From Candidatus Benthicola azotiphorus (GTDB lineage Bacteria > Gemmatimonadota > Gemmatimonadetes > Palauibacterales > Palauibacteraceae): 15,887 nucleotides of DNA. The notes below the pieces were generated by a model, which did not search any database, had not been told where the DNA came from, and worked only from the letters and a program-made list of their open reading frames with translations. The number at the start of each line of letters is the position of its first letter. Position 1 is the first letter of the stretch. The stretch is from the NCBI GenBank assembly GCA_947581745.1, contig CANPVW010000066.1, positions 1-15,887 on the forward strand. Direction: 5' to 3'. The position numbers and the translations under genes are program-made. Positions 6,994 through 14,554 of the stretch are shown piece after piece.

Positions 6994-7017
6994 CTGGCAC
7001 GGCCACTGGCACGGCCA
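6994..7017. repeat. 12-bp unit repeated twice in tandem upstream of the ACT gene
   Basis: CTGGCACGGCCA occurs twice with no spacer, about 87-110 bp upstream of the ACT-domain start. Each unit has the inverted ends TGGC/GCCA. It could be a regulator site or a simple duplication; the sequence alone does not decide. Confidence 0.6.
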
Positions 7018-7078
7018 GTCATGCCAGTCGTTTCACCGAGGAGAATACACCGGGAGGCGCAATAAGGTCGCGCCGGCG

Positions 7079-9202
7079 TCAGTGTCCCGGGCGATAGCGC
7101 CTCACCAGATCGGCCTCGATCTCCTCCTCCGTGAAAGCCACCGGCTTCATCCGGCCGGTCGCGAACATTTCCGTCTGGTCGTCGAAATGCGGAGACTCCG
7201 GATCCCCGGTCTCGCCGAACACGAGGATCGACAGGGCCCTGGGAATCGTGTCGAACTCGACGGCCAGGATCCACGCGTCCCCTGAATACGCTTTCAACAG
7301 GCCGTCCGCGTCCGGCTCGAACGCCAGGTGTCGGAAGCAGCCCAGGCTCGCCGGGCAACCGCTCGCCGGAGCATCCACCTCGCCCCAGCGCACCCGGTGC
7401 ACGTCACCCCAGGCCACGTCCCAGTTGCCATAGTCGCCCACGGCCTGTTGGACGGCGACCGAAAACGCGCGCGCCGCCAGATGGGGATCATCCAGCCCTG
7501 CCGGTGTCGTCGTGGGCGACGCGGGATCCCAGGGGCGCTCGTAGTCTCCCCCCAATTCGTCGTATCGGTGCGCCCACAGCTCGAACAGAGCCGCGCCCCG
7601 GCTGTCCGCGCGCGCCGTGTTGTCCCACGCGGCGAGGACATCGATGGCCCGCGCCTCTTCTCCTGATGGCCTGGAGGCGAGTACTGCCGAGACCAGATCA
7701 TCCTTCACCCGATCCGCCAGCAGCATGCGCGGTGAATTCTTGAGGTCGACGACCTCGGTGAGCGTCGCGTCGTTTGCCGAATGCAGAAGCTCGAGGGCCA
7801 GCTGGCTGCGGAGCCGCAGGCTCCGTTCGGGCCACGCCGCCGGCAGTGACGGGGTCTCCAGCGGGTGCTCCAGATTCGTATAGTGGAACGAGTCGTTCTC
7901 GTTGTGCAGGTAGCCGCTCGCCGGATTCAGCAGCTGGGGCAGGGAATCGAACGGAACGAGCTCTTGCCAGACCTCCCTTCGGCTGGAGACGGGTATCGCC
8001 ACGGTGTCTCCCCCCGACGGATGGGGCAGGAGCGGGATCGCCGCGTTCCACACGTAGAAGATGTTTCCCGCGCCGTCTGCGTAGGTGAAGTTCGATTCCT
8101 TCATCGCCCGGAGGCGCATCGCGTCTTTCCATTCCTCCAGCGACGAGGCCTGCATCATCCGGAGAAACTGCTCGGTACGGCGGTACTCGCCCCAGTCTGC
8201 CGAGCGGACGACGTACACCGTGTCGGCGGTTCGGTCGACGACCGGACCGATCTCCGTGTCAAAGAACTCCCGTGTCACCGATGCGGAGTCGGGACCCCCG
8301 CCAACCGCGATCCTGATCTCCGTGCGCTGCAGAGCGATCGACTGCCCGTCCAGCAGATAGGCCCCGGGATCTTCCGGGTCGACGGCAAGAGAGTAGAACT
8401 CCTCGACATCCGGCGAGTTATTGGTCGTGCTCCAGCCGAGGTTCCGGTTGAATCCGCCGTTGAAGTACATCGGATAGCCGACACGGAAGTCTCCGTAGAA
8501 GTCGATCACCTCGGGCACGGTGATGTGTGCTTCGTAATACGCGCTGTAGCGTCCGGCTCCCCATGAGAGGTGCGGATTGCGGACGAGAATCGAATGCCCG
8601 CTGGCCGTGCGGGACGGACCAAGGGCCCAGGCGTTGGATCCGTCCCCCGAAGCCTCGGCGGAATCGGCCGCGGCCCGTCGCCTTGCCTGGCTGCTCGTGA
8701 AGCGACGGGTCGCGCCGTCCAGCGTCTCGTCCACCCAGTGCGCGGCCACGTCGACCCCGGTGAAATCGGACCTGGCCCAGGCCTGCACCCGATCCGGATG
8801 GAGCTCCACGAACCGGTTGACGGCCGCGGCGTAGCCCTCGTAGATCCGGCGGGCATCCGCATCCAGCGTCGGGTACGCCCGCACGGCCTGCTCATAGCGC
8901 CGCCGCCACCAGAAGTCCGACTCGACGGACTCCTCCCCCTGGTGACGCGCGAGCTCCCCGCGGGCCATCGTCAGCCGCTCCACGACGAGCCGGCCGTAGT
9001 CTTCCATGTGCGCCCAAGCGAGCCCGTACGCCATGGCCCCGAGGTCCTCGGCCAGGATGTGGGGCACACCGAACGAGGTCCGCCGAATTTCCACTCGATC
9101 GGCATAGTCCTGCGAGGCCTCCCGGCTGCAACCGGCGAGTGGAAGCAGACCGGGGATCAGGAACAGAAGCGGCAGAGGACTTGCCGGGCGGGATCTCGTC
9201 AT
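7079..9202 (-). CDS. Penicillin acylase-family (S45) Ntn-hydrolase lipoprotein
   Basis: This is a 707-residue N-terminal-nucleophile amidase of the penicillin/AHL acylase family. These enzymes are made as an inactive precursor, cut just before the catalytic Ser and assembled as alpha/beta chains; substrates range from beta-lactams to acyl-homoserine lactones and cannot be told from sequence here. The N-terminus is a lipoprotein signal with lipobox LAGC (Cys25), which anchors it in the cell envelope. The alpha part includes RTSFGVPHILAEDLGAMAYGLAWAHMEDYGRL. The cleavage site and nucleophile are GDGSNAWALG, with Ser189 at the new N-terminus. RNPHLSW and NRNLGWSTTNNSPD match the conserved beta-chain regions that shape the active site. 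The start is the ATG at 9202, giving the complete signal peptide. It is divergent from the NamZ gene, only 53 bp away. Confidence 0.92.
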   Translation of the reverse strand: MTRSRPASPLPLLFLIPGLLPLAGCSREASQDYADRVEIRRTSFGVPHILAEDLGAMAYGLAWAHMEDYGRLVVERLTMARGELARHQGEESVESDFWWRRRYEQAVRAYPTLDADARRIYEGYAAAVNRFVELHPDRVQAWARSDFTGVDVAAHWVDETLDGATRRFTSSQARRRAAADSAEASGDGSNAWALGPSRTASGHSILVRNPHLSWGAGRYSAYYEAHITVPEVIDFYGDFRVGYPMYFNGGFNRNLGWSTTNNSPDVEEFYSLAVDPEDPGAYLLDGQSIALQRTEIRIAVGGGPDSASVTREFFDTEIGPVVDRTADTVYVVRSADWGEYRRTEQFLRMMQASSLEEWKDAMRLRAMKESNFTYADGAGNIFYVWNAAIPLLPHPSGGDTVAIPVSSRREVWQELVPFDSLPQLLNPASGYLHNENDSFHYTNLEHPLETPSLPAAWPERSLRLRSQLALELLHSANDATLTEVVDLKNSPRMLLADRVKDDLVSAVLASRPSGEEARAIDVLAAWDNTARADSRGAALFELWAHRYDELGGDYERPWDPASPTTTPAGLDDPHLAARAFSVAVQQAVGDYGNWDVAWGDVHRVRWGEVDAPASGCPASLGCFRHLAFEPDADGLLKAYSGDAWILAVEFDTIPRALSILVFGETGDPESPHFDDQTEMFATGRMKPVAFTEEEIEADLVRRYRPGH

Positions 9203-9255
9203 GTCGGTTGCCTCGTGCTGGACGTAACACGGCCTGCAGATCTGCGGGGTCTACG
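9203..9255. promoter_or_regulatory. Divergent intergenic region between acylase and namZ
   Basis: Only 53 bp separate the two divergent lipoprotein starts, so promoter elements must overlap here or reach into the coding ends. I see no convincing -35/-10 pair. GCGGGG, about 6 bp before the namZ ATG, is a plausible ribosome-binding site. Confidence 0.35.
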
Positions 9256-10530
9256 ATGCGCAACCTAACGGCGGGGCTGCATTGCAGACAGATCGTCCGT
9301 CGGAACGGGCGACGCGTTGCAGGGCCGCTGGGCGCCGCGGCAATTCTGATTGCCGCCTGTGGCCCGACTCCGTCGGAGCCGTCGGACGTGCGGCCGGGAA
9401 TCGAGGTGCTGGCCACGGACTCGGCCGGCCTTCTGGCGGGCCTCAGGGTGGGATTGATCACGAACCAGACCGGGATCAGCCGGAACGGCACGGCCGGCGC
9501 GCGCCTCCTGCTGGAAGCCGGCATCCGGGTCGTCGTCCTGCTCGCCCCCGAGCACGGCTTCCAGGGAAAGCTGACCGGTGGAGAGAGCGTTCCCGAGGAG
9601 TTCGACCCGGAGAGCGGACTGCCCGTGCTCTCGCTCTACGGAGAAGAGAGGTCTCCCGACCCGGCCATCCTGAGGGAGCTCGACGCGCTCGTGTTCGACA
9701 TTCAGGACGTCGGAGCGCGGTATTACACGTTCATTTCCACCATGGCCGAGTCGATGATGGCGGCCGCCGGAGCCGGGTTGCCGTTCGTGGTGGCCGACCG
9801 GCCCAACCCGGTAGGCGGAACGCTCGTACAGGGCAACGTGCTCGATCCGGCCTTCTCGTCGTTCGTCGGCCTGTATCCTATCCCCATGCGCCACGGGTTG
9901 ACGGTCGGTGAGCTGGCGCTCCTGTTCAACCGGGAGTTCGGGATCGGGGCAGACCTGCACGTCATTCCGGCGAAGGGGTGGCGACGTTCCACCTGGGCCA
10001 GCGAGACCGGGCTTCCATGGGTCCCCCCTTCACCGAACATGCCCAATCTGGAGAGCGCGATCCACTATCCCGGGACGTGCCTGTTCGAGGGCACCAACCT
10101 CTCCGTCGGCCGCGGGACGGATGGGCCGTTTCAGCAGGTTGGGGCCCCATGGCTCGACAGCGAGGAAGTCGTCTCCCGCCTGTCCGGCCGGGATCTCCCC
10201 GGCATACGATTCGAGGCAGTGAGATTCATTCCGCACCGACCGGACGACGGCAAGTACGGAGGTCAGGAGCTGCGCGGGGTGCGCCTGGTCGTCACGGACA
10301 GACAGGCCTACGATCCGACCCGGACGGCGGTGGCCCTGCTGATCGAGATCAGGCAGGTGGCAGGTGGGGCATGGGAGTGGAGGGCAGACGCGTTCGATCG
10401 CCTTGCCGGCACCGCCGGGCTCCGGCGCGCCGTCGAGGCCGGAGCCTCCCTGGATTCGATCACCGGCTCGTGGAGCGCAGACCGCGCCAACTTCGAGATC
10501 ATCCGCAGGAGGTATCTGCTCTACCGATGA
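9256..10530 (+). CDS. namZ: Exo-beta-N-acetylmuramidase NamZ family (DUF1343) lipoprotein
   Basis: This 424-residue protein belongs to the DUF1343 family, whose B. subtilis member YbbC/NamZ removes terminal MurNAc from peptidoglycan fragments during wall turnover. Family blocks are in order: LITNQTG (67-73), APEHGFQG (97-104), DIQDVGARYYT (148-158), DRPNP (181-185), PSPNMP (258-263), and YPGTCLFEGTNLSVGRGT (271-288) followed by PFQQVGAPW. The start ATG at 9256 places a basic stretch and hydrophobic segment before lipobox IAAC (Cys35). An envelope lipoprotein location is therefore predicted, although the n-region is unusually long. The in-frame upstream extension runs into the acylase gene and is rejected. 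The stop is 10 bp from the convergent PhoU gene, leaving no room for a separate terminator. Confidence 0.9.
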   Translation: MRNLTAGLHCRQIVRRNGRRVAGPLGAAAILIAACGPTPSEPSDVRPGIEVLATDSAGLLAGLRVGLITNQTGISRNGTAGARLLLEAGIRVVVLLAPEHGFQGKLTGGESVPEEFDPESGLPVLSLYGEERSPDPAILRELDALVFDIQDVGARYYTFISTMAESMMAAAGAGLPFVVADRPNPVGGTLVQGNVLDPAFSSFVGLYPIPMRHGLTVGELALLFNREFGIGADLHVIPAKGWRRSTWASETGLPWVPPSPNMPNLESAIHYPGTCLFEGTNLSVGRGTDGPFQQVGAPWLDSEEVVSRLSGRDLPGIRFEAVRFIPHRPDDGKYGGQELRGVRLVVTDRQAYDPTRTAVALLIEIRQVAGGAWEWRADAFDRLAGTAGLRRAVEAGASLDSITGSWSADRANFEIIRRRYLLYR

Positions 10531-10540
10531 AAGGCAGCCT

Positions 10541-11233
10541 TCACTCCTCCGGAAGCGCCTCCGCCAGCCGCTTCTCGTCGTAGTAGTCGAGCTTGTGAAG
10601 CGGCATCACAACGCTGGACAGCACGTTGAGGACGTGAGCCGCGATCCGCTTGTAGAACCGAGCGCCCATCACGACGCACGTGGCAGTGGACGCGTCGTAG
10701 GCGCTGCGCGCGACCCTGCCCACGACTGCGTCACAGCGGCGTGTGACGTCCCGGCCCTCTCGAATGAACTCCACCGCACGTTCGTGGTCTGACGAAGCGA
10801 ACACCGCCCCGATCTCCGAGAACTGAAACTCGATCTCGCGCCGAATTTCCCTCATTTCCTGCACGATCTGGTCATCCGGCAGGGAGGACGGGTGGTAGTC
10901 CCGGGCCTCGCTGAGATTCTTCGCGTAGTCGCCGATCCGCTCGACGTCCTTCACGAGGCTCATCAGCAGCAGACAGTAGGGAACGGATGCCCGGTTGCCG
11001 GTGACGGACAGGTGAGCGATGACCTGCTTGCGTATCCTGCGCTCGAGCTTGTTCACCCTGATGTCAGTCTTGTACACGGCGGTGCGCGCATCCGCCTGGA
11101 GAAGCTCGGAGAAGTAGATCTCCCCGGCCATGATCGTCATCTCGTGGGTGAGTTCAAGCATCCGGGAGAAGTTCTCTCCCATCTCGGCCAGCGGTTCTCC
11201 CGCGCGGAAGATGCTGAGCAGCTCTTTGAGCAT
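10541..11233 (-). CDS. Stand-alone PhoU-domain protein
   Basis: This 230-residue all-helical protein has PhoU-like bundles. PhoU proteins are cytosolic and couple phosphate transport to regulation, often through bound metal clusters. Here it follows a Na+/phosphate symporter by 13 bp on the same strand, so it most likely serves that carrier rather than a Pst system. The segment LLLMSLVKDVERIGDYAKNLSEA carries the E/D-x3-D PhoU signature pattern. The start at 11233 is set by GGAGGT just upstream; the in-frame extension to 11314 lies inside the symporter gene and is Cys/Pro-rich. Many NptA-type carriers carry PhoU domains fused at the C-terminus; here the two parts are separate genes. Confidence 0.85.
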   Translation of the reverse strand: MLKELLSIFRAGEPLAEMGENFSRMLELTHEMTIMAGEIYFSELLQADARTAVYKTDIRVNKLERRIRKQVIAHLSVTGNRASVPYCLLLMSLVKDVERIGDYAKNLSEARDYHPSSLPDDQIVQEMREIRREIEFQFSEIGAVFASSDHERAVEFIREGRDVTRRCDAVVGRVARSAYDASTATCVVMGARFYKRIAAHVLNVLSSVVMPLHKLDYYDEKRLAEALPEE

Positions 11234-11246
11234 CACTACCTCCGGT

Positions 11247-12479
11247 TCACAGGGCCCTGTGCATCCAGGCGAACAGGGCCGGCAGGCCGTAGAAAAGAAC
11301 GATAACGTATGCAATGGCCAGGACCTTGGACTTCACCGCCAGCCTGGCAAGCCACCTGGCCGCCTTGAGGGGGATCTCCCGCACGCGCCTGAACGGATAG
11401 ATGATCAAGGTGCCCGTCAGATTGAACAGGAGATGGACGAGGGCGATGGTGACGCCCGCGATGGCATTCGGTCCGGTGACGGCGAGTGCCGCGAGGAAGG
11501 CGGTCACCGTGGTGCCAATGTTGGCGCCGATCGTGATCGGAAACGCCTGCTCGAGCGTCAGCAGGCCGGCGCCGGCGAGCGGCACCAGAAGTGAGGTGGT
11601 GATGGAGCTCGACTGCACCATCACGGTGACGACGATCCCCAGGATGATCGCCACCAGAGGGGAGCGGTAGAGCCCGCGCGAGACCATGCGCTCGACACGT
11701 GCGCTCATCGCCCCGCGCATCACCTTCACGAGGAAGAGCAGGGCGAAGTAGATCAACAGCCCGGACAGCAGAATCAGCAGAATGGCCTGAGCCTTCTCCG
11801 ATCCGGCGACGGCCCCGATGCCCGACTTGATCGGTCTCAGCGCCGCCTTCAAGGCGCCCTTGATGGGACTGTCGTACTGCACGCCACCCAGACCGGTGAG
11901 GAACGAGGCCAGCCAGGTCGCCGTCTTCTGAAGGTACCCGGTCGCCATCTCCAGGGGGAGCAGGATCACGACGGCCATGTAGTTGAAGAAGTCGTGGCAC
12001 GTGGCCACGGAGAACGCCCGGTAGAACTCGTCCTTACGGCCCATGTGGGCCAGGGAAACTAGCGTGTTCGTCACCGTCGTCCCGATGTTCGCGCCCATGA
12101 CCATCGGCACGGCATTAGCGATCGGCAGAGCGTGCTCCGGCGCAGCCACGAGGCCCACGATCAGCGAGGTGGTGACGGAGGAGCTCTGAACCAGAGTGGT
12201 GGCGAGGATACCTACGGCCAGCCCCACGAAGGGATTCTCGGTCGCCAGGAAGAACGAGTCCAGCAGGCCCCTTCCGAGGGACTTGAAGGCGTCGCCGAGA
12301 CCGTTGACTCCGAGCAGGAACAGGAACAGCAGCGCCAGCAGAGTGAGAGCACGGACCAGCGGACGCTGCATCAACGGACGTACGGCGGTCGGGCGAAGCC
12401 CTTCGTCGGCATCCAAGGATGTTCTCGCCTGAGAGATAAGGGGTCCATCCGTCTCCGGCGGCCTCCCGTTCGCACACAC
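11247..12479 (-). CDS. Na+/phosphate cotransporter (PNaS family, NptA-like)
   Basis: This is an inner-membrane sodium:phosphate symporter of the PNaS/NptA (SLC34-like) family, with two inverted-repeat halves. Each half carries the signature: VQSSSVTTSL (QSSS at 98-101) with GANIGTT (129-135), and VQSSSITTSL (289-292) with GANIGTT (318-324). The protein is 410 residues from the GTG at 12479. An ATG at 12371 gives a 374-residue form starting MQRPLVRALTLL, immediately before the first helix. Neither start has a clear Shine-Dalgarno, so the N-terminus is uncertain. The C-terminus ends shortly after the last helix with no fused PhoU domain; that function is supplied by the next gene, 13 bp downstream. 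No Pho box is evident upstream. Confidence 0.9.
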   Translation of the reverse strand: MCANGRPPETDGPLISQARTSLDADEGLRPTAVRPLMQRPLVRALTLLALLFLFLLGVNGLGDAFKSLGRGLLDSFFLATENPFVGLAVGILATTLVQSSSVTTSLIVGLVAAPEHALPIANAVPMVMGANIGTTVTNTLVSLAHMGRKDEFYRAFSVATCHDFFNYMAVVILLPLEMATGYLQKTATWLASFLTGLGGVQYDSPIKGALKAALRPIKSGIGAVAGSEKAQAILLILLSGLLIYFALLFLVKVMRGAMSARVERMVSRGLYRSPLVAIILGIVVTVMVQSSSITTSLLVPLAGAGLLTLEQAFPITIGANIGTTVTAFLAALAVTGPNAIAGVTIALVHLLFNLTGTLIIYPFRRVREIPLKAARWLARLAVKSKVLAIAYVIVLFYGLPALFAWMHRAL

Positions 12480-12633
12480 GAACGAGCGGCGTGACGGGCC
12501 CTAAACTGACGGCGACTGCCTGAGCGAGCAAGGCCCCGCGTCCGTCCGGTGCCCGTGCGCTGTGAACCTTCCCGGACTGGCTCATTTTCGAACGCCCCGG
12601 GGCGCGGAAACCGTTCAAGGATTCAACGTTTGA

Positions 12634-12650
12634 GTGTCGAATTTCGACAC
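12634..12650. promoter_or_regulatory. Inverted repeat, putative activator site 1
   Basis: GTGTCGAA-T-TTCGACAC is a perfect 8-bp inverted repeat around a single base. It is centred about 214 bp upstream of the expected sigma-54 transcription start, a distance normal for sigma-54 activator enhancers. It shares half-sites TGTCGAA and TTCGACA with the second repeat. Confidence 0.68.
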
Positions 12651-12713
12651 AGCACTCCTAACACAAGTCTTTGCCGCTACATAGGGGCCGCCCGGGCGCG
12701 GAGCGGCGGGCCG

Positions 12714-12734
12714 GCTGTCGAAACTTTCGACAGC
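12714..12734. promoter_or_regulatory. Inverted repeat, putative activator site 2
   Basis: The arms GCTGTCGAAA and TTTCGACAGC form a perfect 10-bp inverted repeat around one C. It is centred about 132 bp upstream of the expected transcription start and 82 bp from site 1. The shared TGTCG/CGACA halves are 7 bp apart here and 5 bp apart in site 1, so identical dimer binding at both is not certain. Confidence 0.7.
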
Positions 12735-12829
12735 ATCACTTCTGCTTCATCACGGGTCTCTATGGTTCCGTTCTTCGTAACTGACATTATTTGCATCGCT
12801 TACAGGCCGTCGCGAGAACCTCGTCGCTG

Positions 12830-12844
12830 TGGCACCGGCCTTGC
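12830..12844 (+). promoter_or_regulatory. Sigma-54 (RpoN) promoter, -24/-12 element
   Basis: TGGCAC-CGGCC-TTGC matches the sigma-54 consensus TGGCAC-N5-TTGC exactly in both blocks and in spacing; the base after TGGCAC is C rather than the preferred purine. GG lies at 12831-12832 and GC at 12843-12844, predicting a start near 12856 and a leader of about 90 nt before the GcvH-like gene. Two inverted repeats at enhancer distance upstream strongly support the call. Transcription would need RpoN and an ATP-dependent activator, neither encoded in this window. Confidence 0.8.
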
Positions 12845-12946
12845 CTTTGTGTAGGCCGAACGGCTACGCCCGGCCGCGGACTCGGTTCCCGGGAAGCGGG
12901 AAGACCGAAGACCGGATCGAAGGGCACAACAGCCGGGGAGGAATCG

Positions 12947-13606
12947 ATGCTTGGTGCCGTCTTCTTTGTGATCGTGGTGGCCTCTCTGACCGGACACTAC
13001 CTGCTCGTCGAGCGGCCGCGGCGCATCGTCGCCGAGTCCGCCGGGACTCCCCGCGCGCTGCCGCTGCGAGATCTCGTCGGCCGGTTGCCGGCCGGGGTGT
13101 TCCTTCAGCCGACGTTTACGTGGGGCCAGGTACAGCAGAGCGGCGACGTCGAACTGGGAGTTCACCCACTTCTTCTCTCTCTCGTCGGCCCGGACCCGGT
13201 GCTTGAAATGCGGCGGCCCGGGGAACTCGTCGGCAAGGGAGATCCCCTCATGACGATCGGCAGCGGGACGAACCGACTGACGGTCCGTTCGCCACTGGCG
13301 GGCAGTGTAATGTCAGCCGATCGAACGCCTCAGGCGCCCGGCTCCTGGGTGAGCCGAAGCGACCTGACGTGCGTGATCCATCCCGACGACCTGTCGACGG
13401 AGGTTCCGACGTGGTTGATAGGCAAGGCAGCGGTCGACTGGAGCCGGGCCCAGTACGGTCGGATCCGGGACCACCTGCTCGCGCGATCCGCCGACCCGCA
13501 GACCGGATTGGCTCTTGCCGATGGCGGAGAGCTTCCGGTGGGCGCGCTGAATCAGCTTGACCGTTCCGGGTGGACTGAATTCGAGGAAGAATTCCTATCC
13601 GCCTGA
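12947..13606 (+). CDS. Membrane-anchored GcvH-like protein lacking the lipoyl lysine
   Basis: This 219-residue protein has one N-terminal membrane helix (about 3-21) and a biotinyl/lipoyl-like domain resembling glycine-cleavage H protein (about 55-150). Matching landmarks are FTWGQVQQSGDVELGVH, PGELVGKGDPLMTIGSG (the PxxGxxVxxG turn) and LTVRSPLAGSV (111-121), where H protein has SVKAA...APVSG. No Lys occurs between Gly105 and Gly119, so the lipoylation site appears lost. The remaining C-terminus (about 150-219) is soluble and unrecognised. The start ATG at 12947 follows GGGGAGGA. It is the first gene behind the sigma-54 promoter and precedes HybA/HybB homologues, so a structural role in that membrane complex is more likely than glycine cleavage (inference). 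Confidence 0.68.
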   Translation: MLGAVFFVIVVASLTGHYLLVERPRRIVAESAGTPRALPLRDLVGRLPAGVFLQPTFTWGQVQQSGDVELGVHPLLLSLVGPDPVLEMRRPGELVGKGDPLMTIGSGTNRLTVRSPLAGSVMSADRTPQAPGSWVSRSDLTCVIHPDDLSTEVPTWLIGKAAVDWSRAQYGRIRDHLLARSADPQTGLALADGGELPVGALNQLDRSGWTEFEEEFLSA

Positions 13607-13675
13607 CTCCTCCGGTGAACCGAAGACGGAGGACGCCGGATTCAACCCCGACCATTGACCTCTCTGGAGGCCGAG

Positions 13676-14554
13676 ATGCGTAGAAGGTCTGCCGTAAAGA
13701 CTCTGGCCCTGGCCGCGGGCTCGACCCTGGTGGGCCGGAACCTGGCTCAGGGCGCAGCCCCGAAGCGCGGGGTCGTAGATGGAGGCGCGGTCGATACCCC
13801 CGCCATCCTCGTCGACACGACCCGGTGTCTCGGATGCCGGATGTGCGAACGGGCCTGCGCCGAGGCGAACGGACTTCCCGAGCCACCGAAGTCCGTCGAA
13901 CCAGGCGTGGTGCGCGATACGTCGGAGACGCAGTGGACCGTGGTCAACCGTTTCGAGACCGAGAACGGTCCGGTCAACGTCAAGCGCCAGTGCATGCACT
14001 GCCTGCAGCCGGCCTGCGCTTCGGCCTGTCTGACCAAGGCCATGCACAAGACAGCCGAAGGTCCGGTAACCTGGGACCCGGACAAGTGCATGGGCTGCAG
14101 GTTCTGCATGCTTTCGTGCCCGTTCGACGTACCGAAGTTCGAATACGACAGCCCGAACCCTCGCATCATGAAGTGCCAGATGTGCTGGAGCCGACTCGAG
14201 GAGGGTGAGGTGCCCGCGTGCGTGCAGAACTGCCCGGCGAAGGCAATCGTGTTCGGACCTCGTTCCGAGATGCTCGAGCTCGGGCGCGAGCGGATTTATG
14301 CGTCGCCGGAGAAGTACGTGCACCAGATCTACGGCGAGCACGAGGCCGGGGGCACCAGTCTGCTGTATCTGGCCTCCGTGCCTTTCGAGCAGCTCGGCTT
14401 TCGGACCGATCTCAGCACGGAATCGTATCCGGCCCTCACGACGGAGTTCCTCTACTCCGTGCCGCTGGTCGACATTGCACTCCCCGTCTTCCTGCTCGGC
14501 CTCGCCAAGGCAGCGAAGGGGCGACATGAACCGGAAAGCGAGGTGGACCGGTGA
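13676..14554 (+). CDS. hybA: HybA-type periplasmic 4x[4Fe-4S] ferredoxin subunit
   Basis: This is an electron-transfer subunit of the HybA/DmsB class, passing electrons between a catalytic subunit and the membrane subunit. The 292-residue protein begins with a Tat-type signal (RRRSAVKTLALAAG), so export to the periplasm is predicted. Sixteen Cys in four groups would ligate four [4Fe-4S] clusters: C51/54/57/61, C106/109/114/118, C138/141/144/148 and C167/170/182/186. The tail YGEHEAGGTSLLYLASVPFEQL and one C-terminal membrane helix (about 260-280) match E. coli HybA rather than DmsB or NrfC. The start is ATG 13676, with GGAGG 5 bp upstream; a TTG at 13655 is a weaker alternative. Its stop overlaps the next start (GTGA). 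Catalytic hydrogenase subunits are not in the window, so its true partner is unproven. Confidence 0.88.
   Translation: MRRRSAVKTLALAAGSTLVGRNLAQGAAPKRGVVDGGAVDTPAILVDTTRCLGCRMCERACAEANGLPEPPKSVEPGVVRDTSETQWTVVNRFETENGPVNVKRQCMHCLQPACASACLTKAMHKTAEGPVTWDPDKCMGCRFCMLSCPFDVPKFEYDSPNPRIMKCQMCWSRLEEGEVPACVQNCPAKAIVFGPRSEMLELGRERIYASPEKYVHQIYGEHEAGGTSLLYLASVPFEQLGFRTDLSTESYPALTTEFLYSVPLVDIALPVFLLGLAKAAKGRHEPESEVDR

Larger units (their letters stand above)
12480..12829. promoter_or_regulatory. Regulatory gap between symporter and sigma-54 operon
   Basis: No convincing gene is seen in this gap, which together with the 5' leader to 12946 spans 467 bp between two divergent operons. It contains two inverted repeats (12634-12650 and 12714-12734) separated by a GC-rich stretch. 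An AT-richer patch follows at about 12752-12805, where DNA bending before the promoter would be expected, although no clean IHF consensus is present. I see no clear promoter for the minus-strand symporter. Confidence 0.5.

Noticed and set aside
12781..12806. CTGACAT-like sequence considered as a Pho box for the phosphate symporter.
   Set aside because: Only one half resembles the CTGTCAT repeat, the second half does not match, and it lies about 300 bp from the symporter start.
12791..12946. In-frame N-terminal extension of the GcvH-like gene.
   Set aside because: It would place the coding start upstream of the sigma-54 promoter; the ATG at 12947 has a strong RBS and begins a membrane helix.
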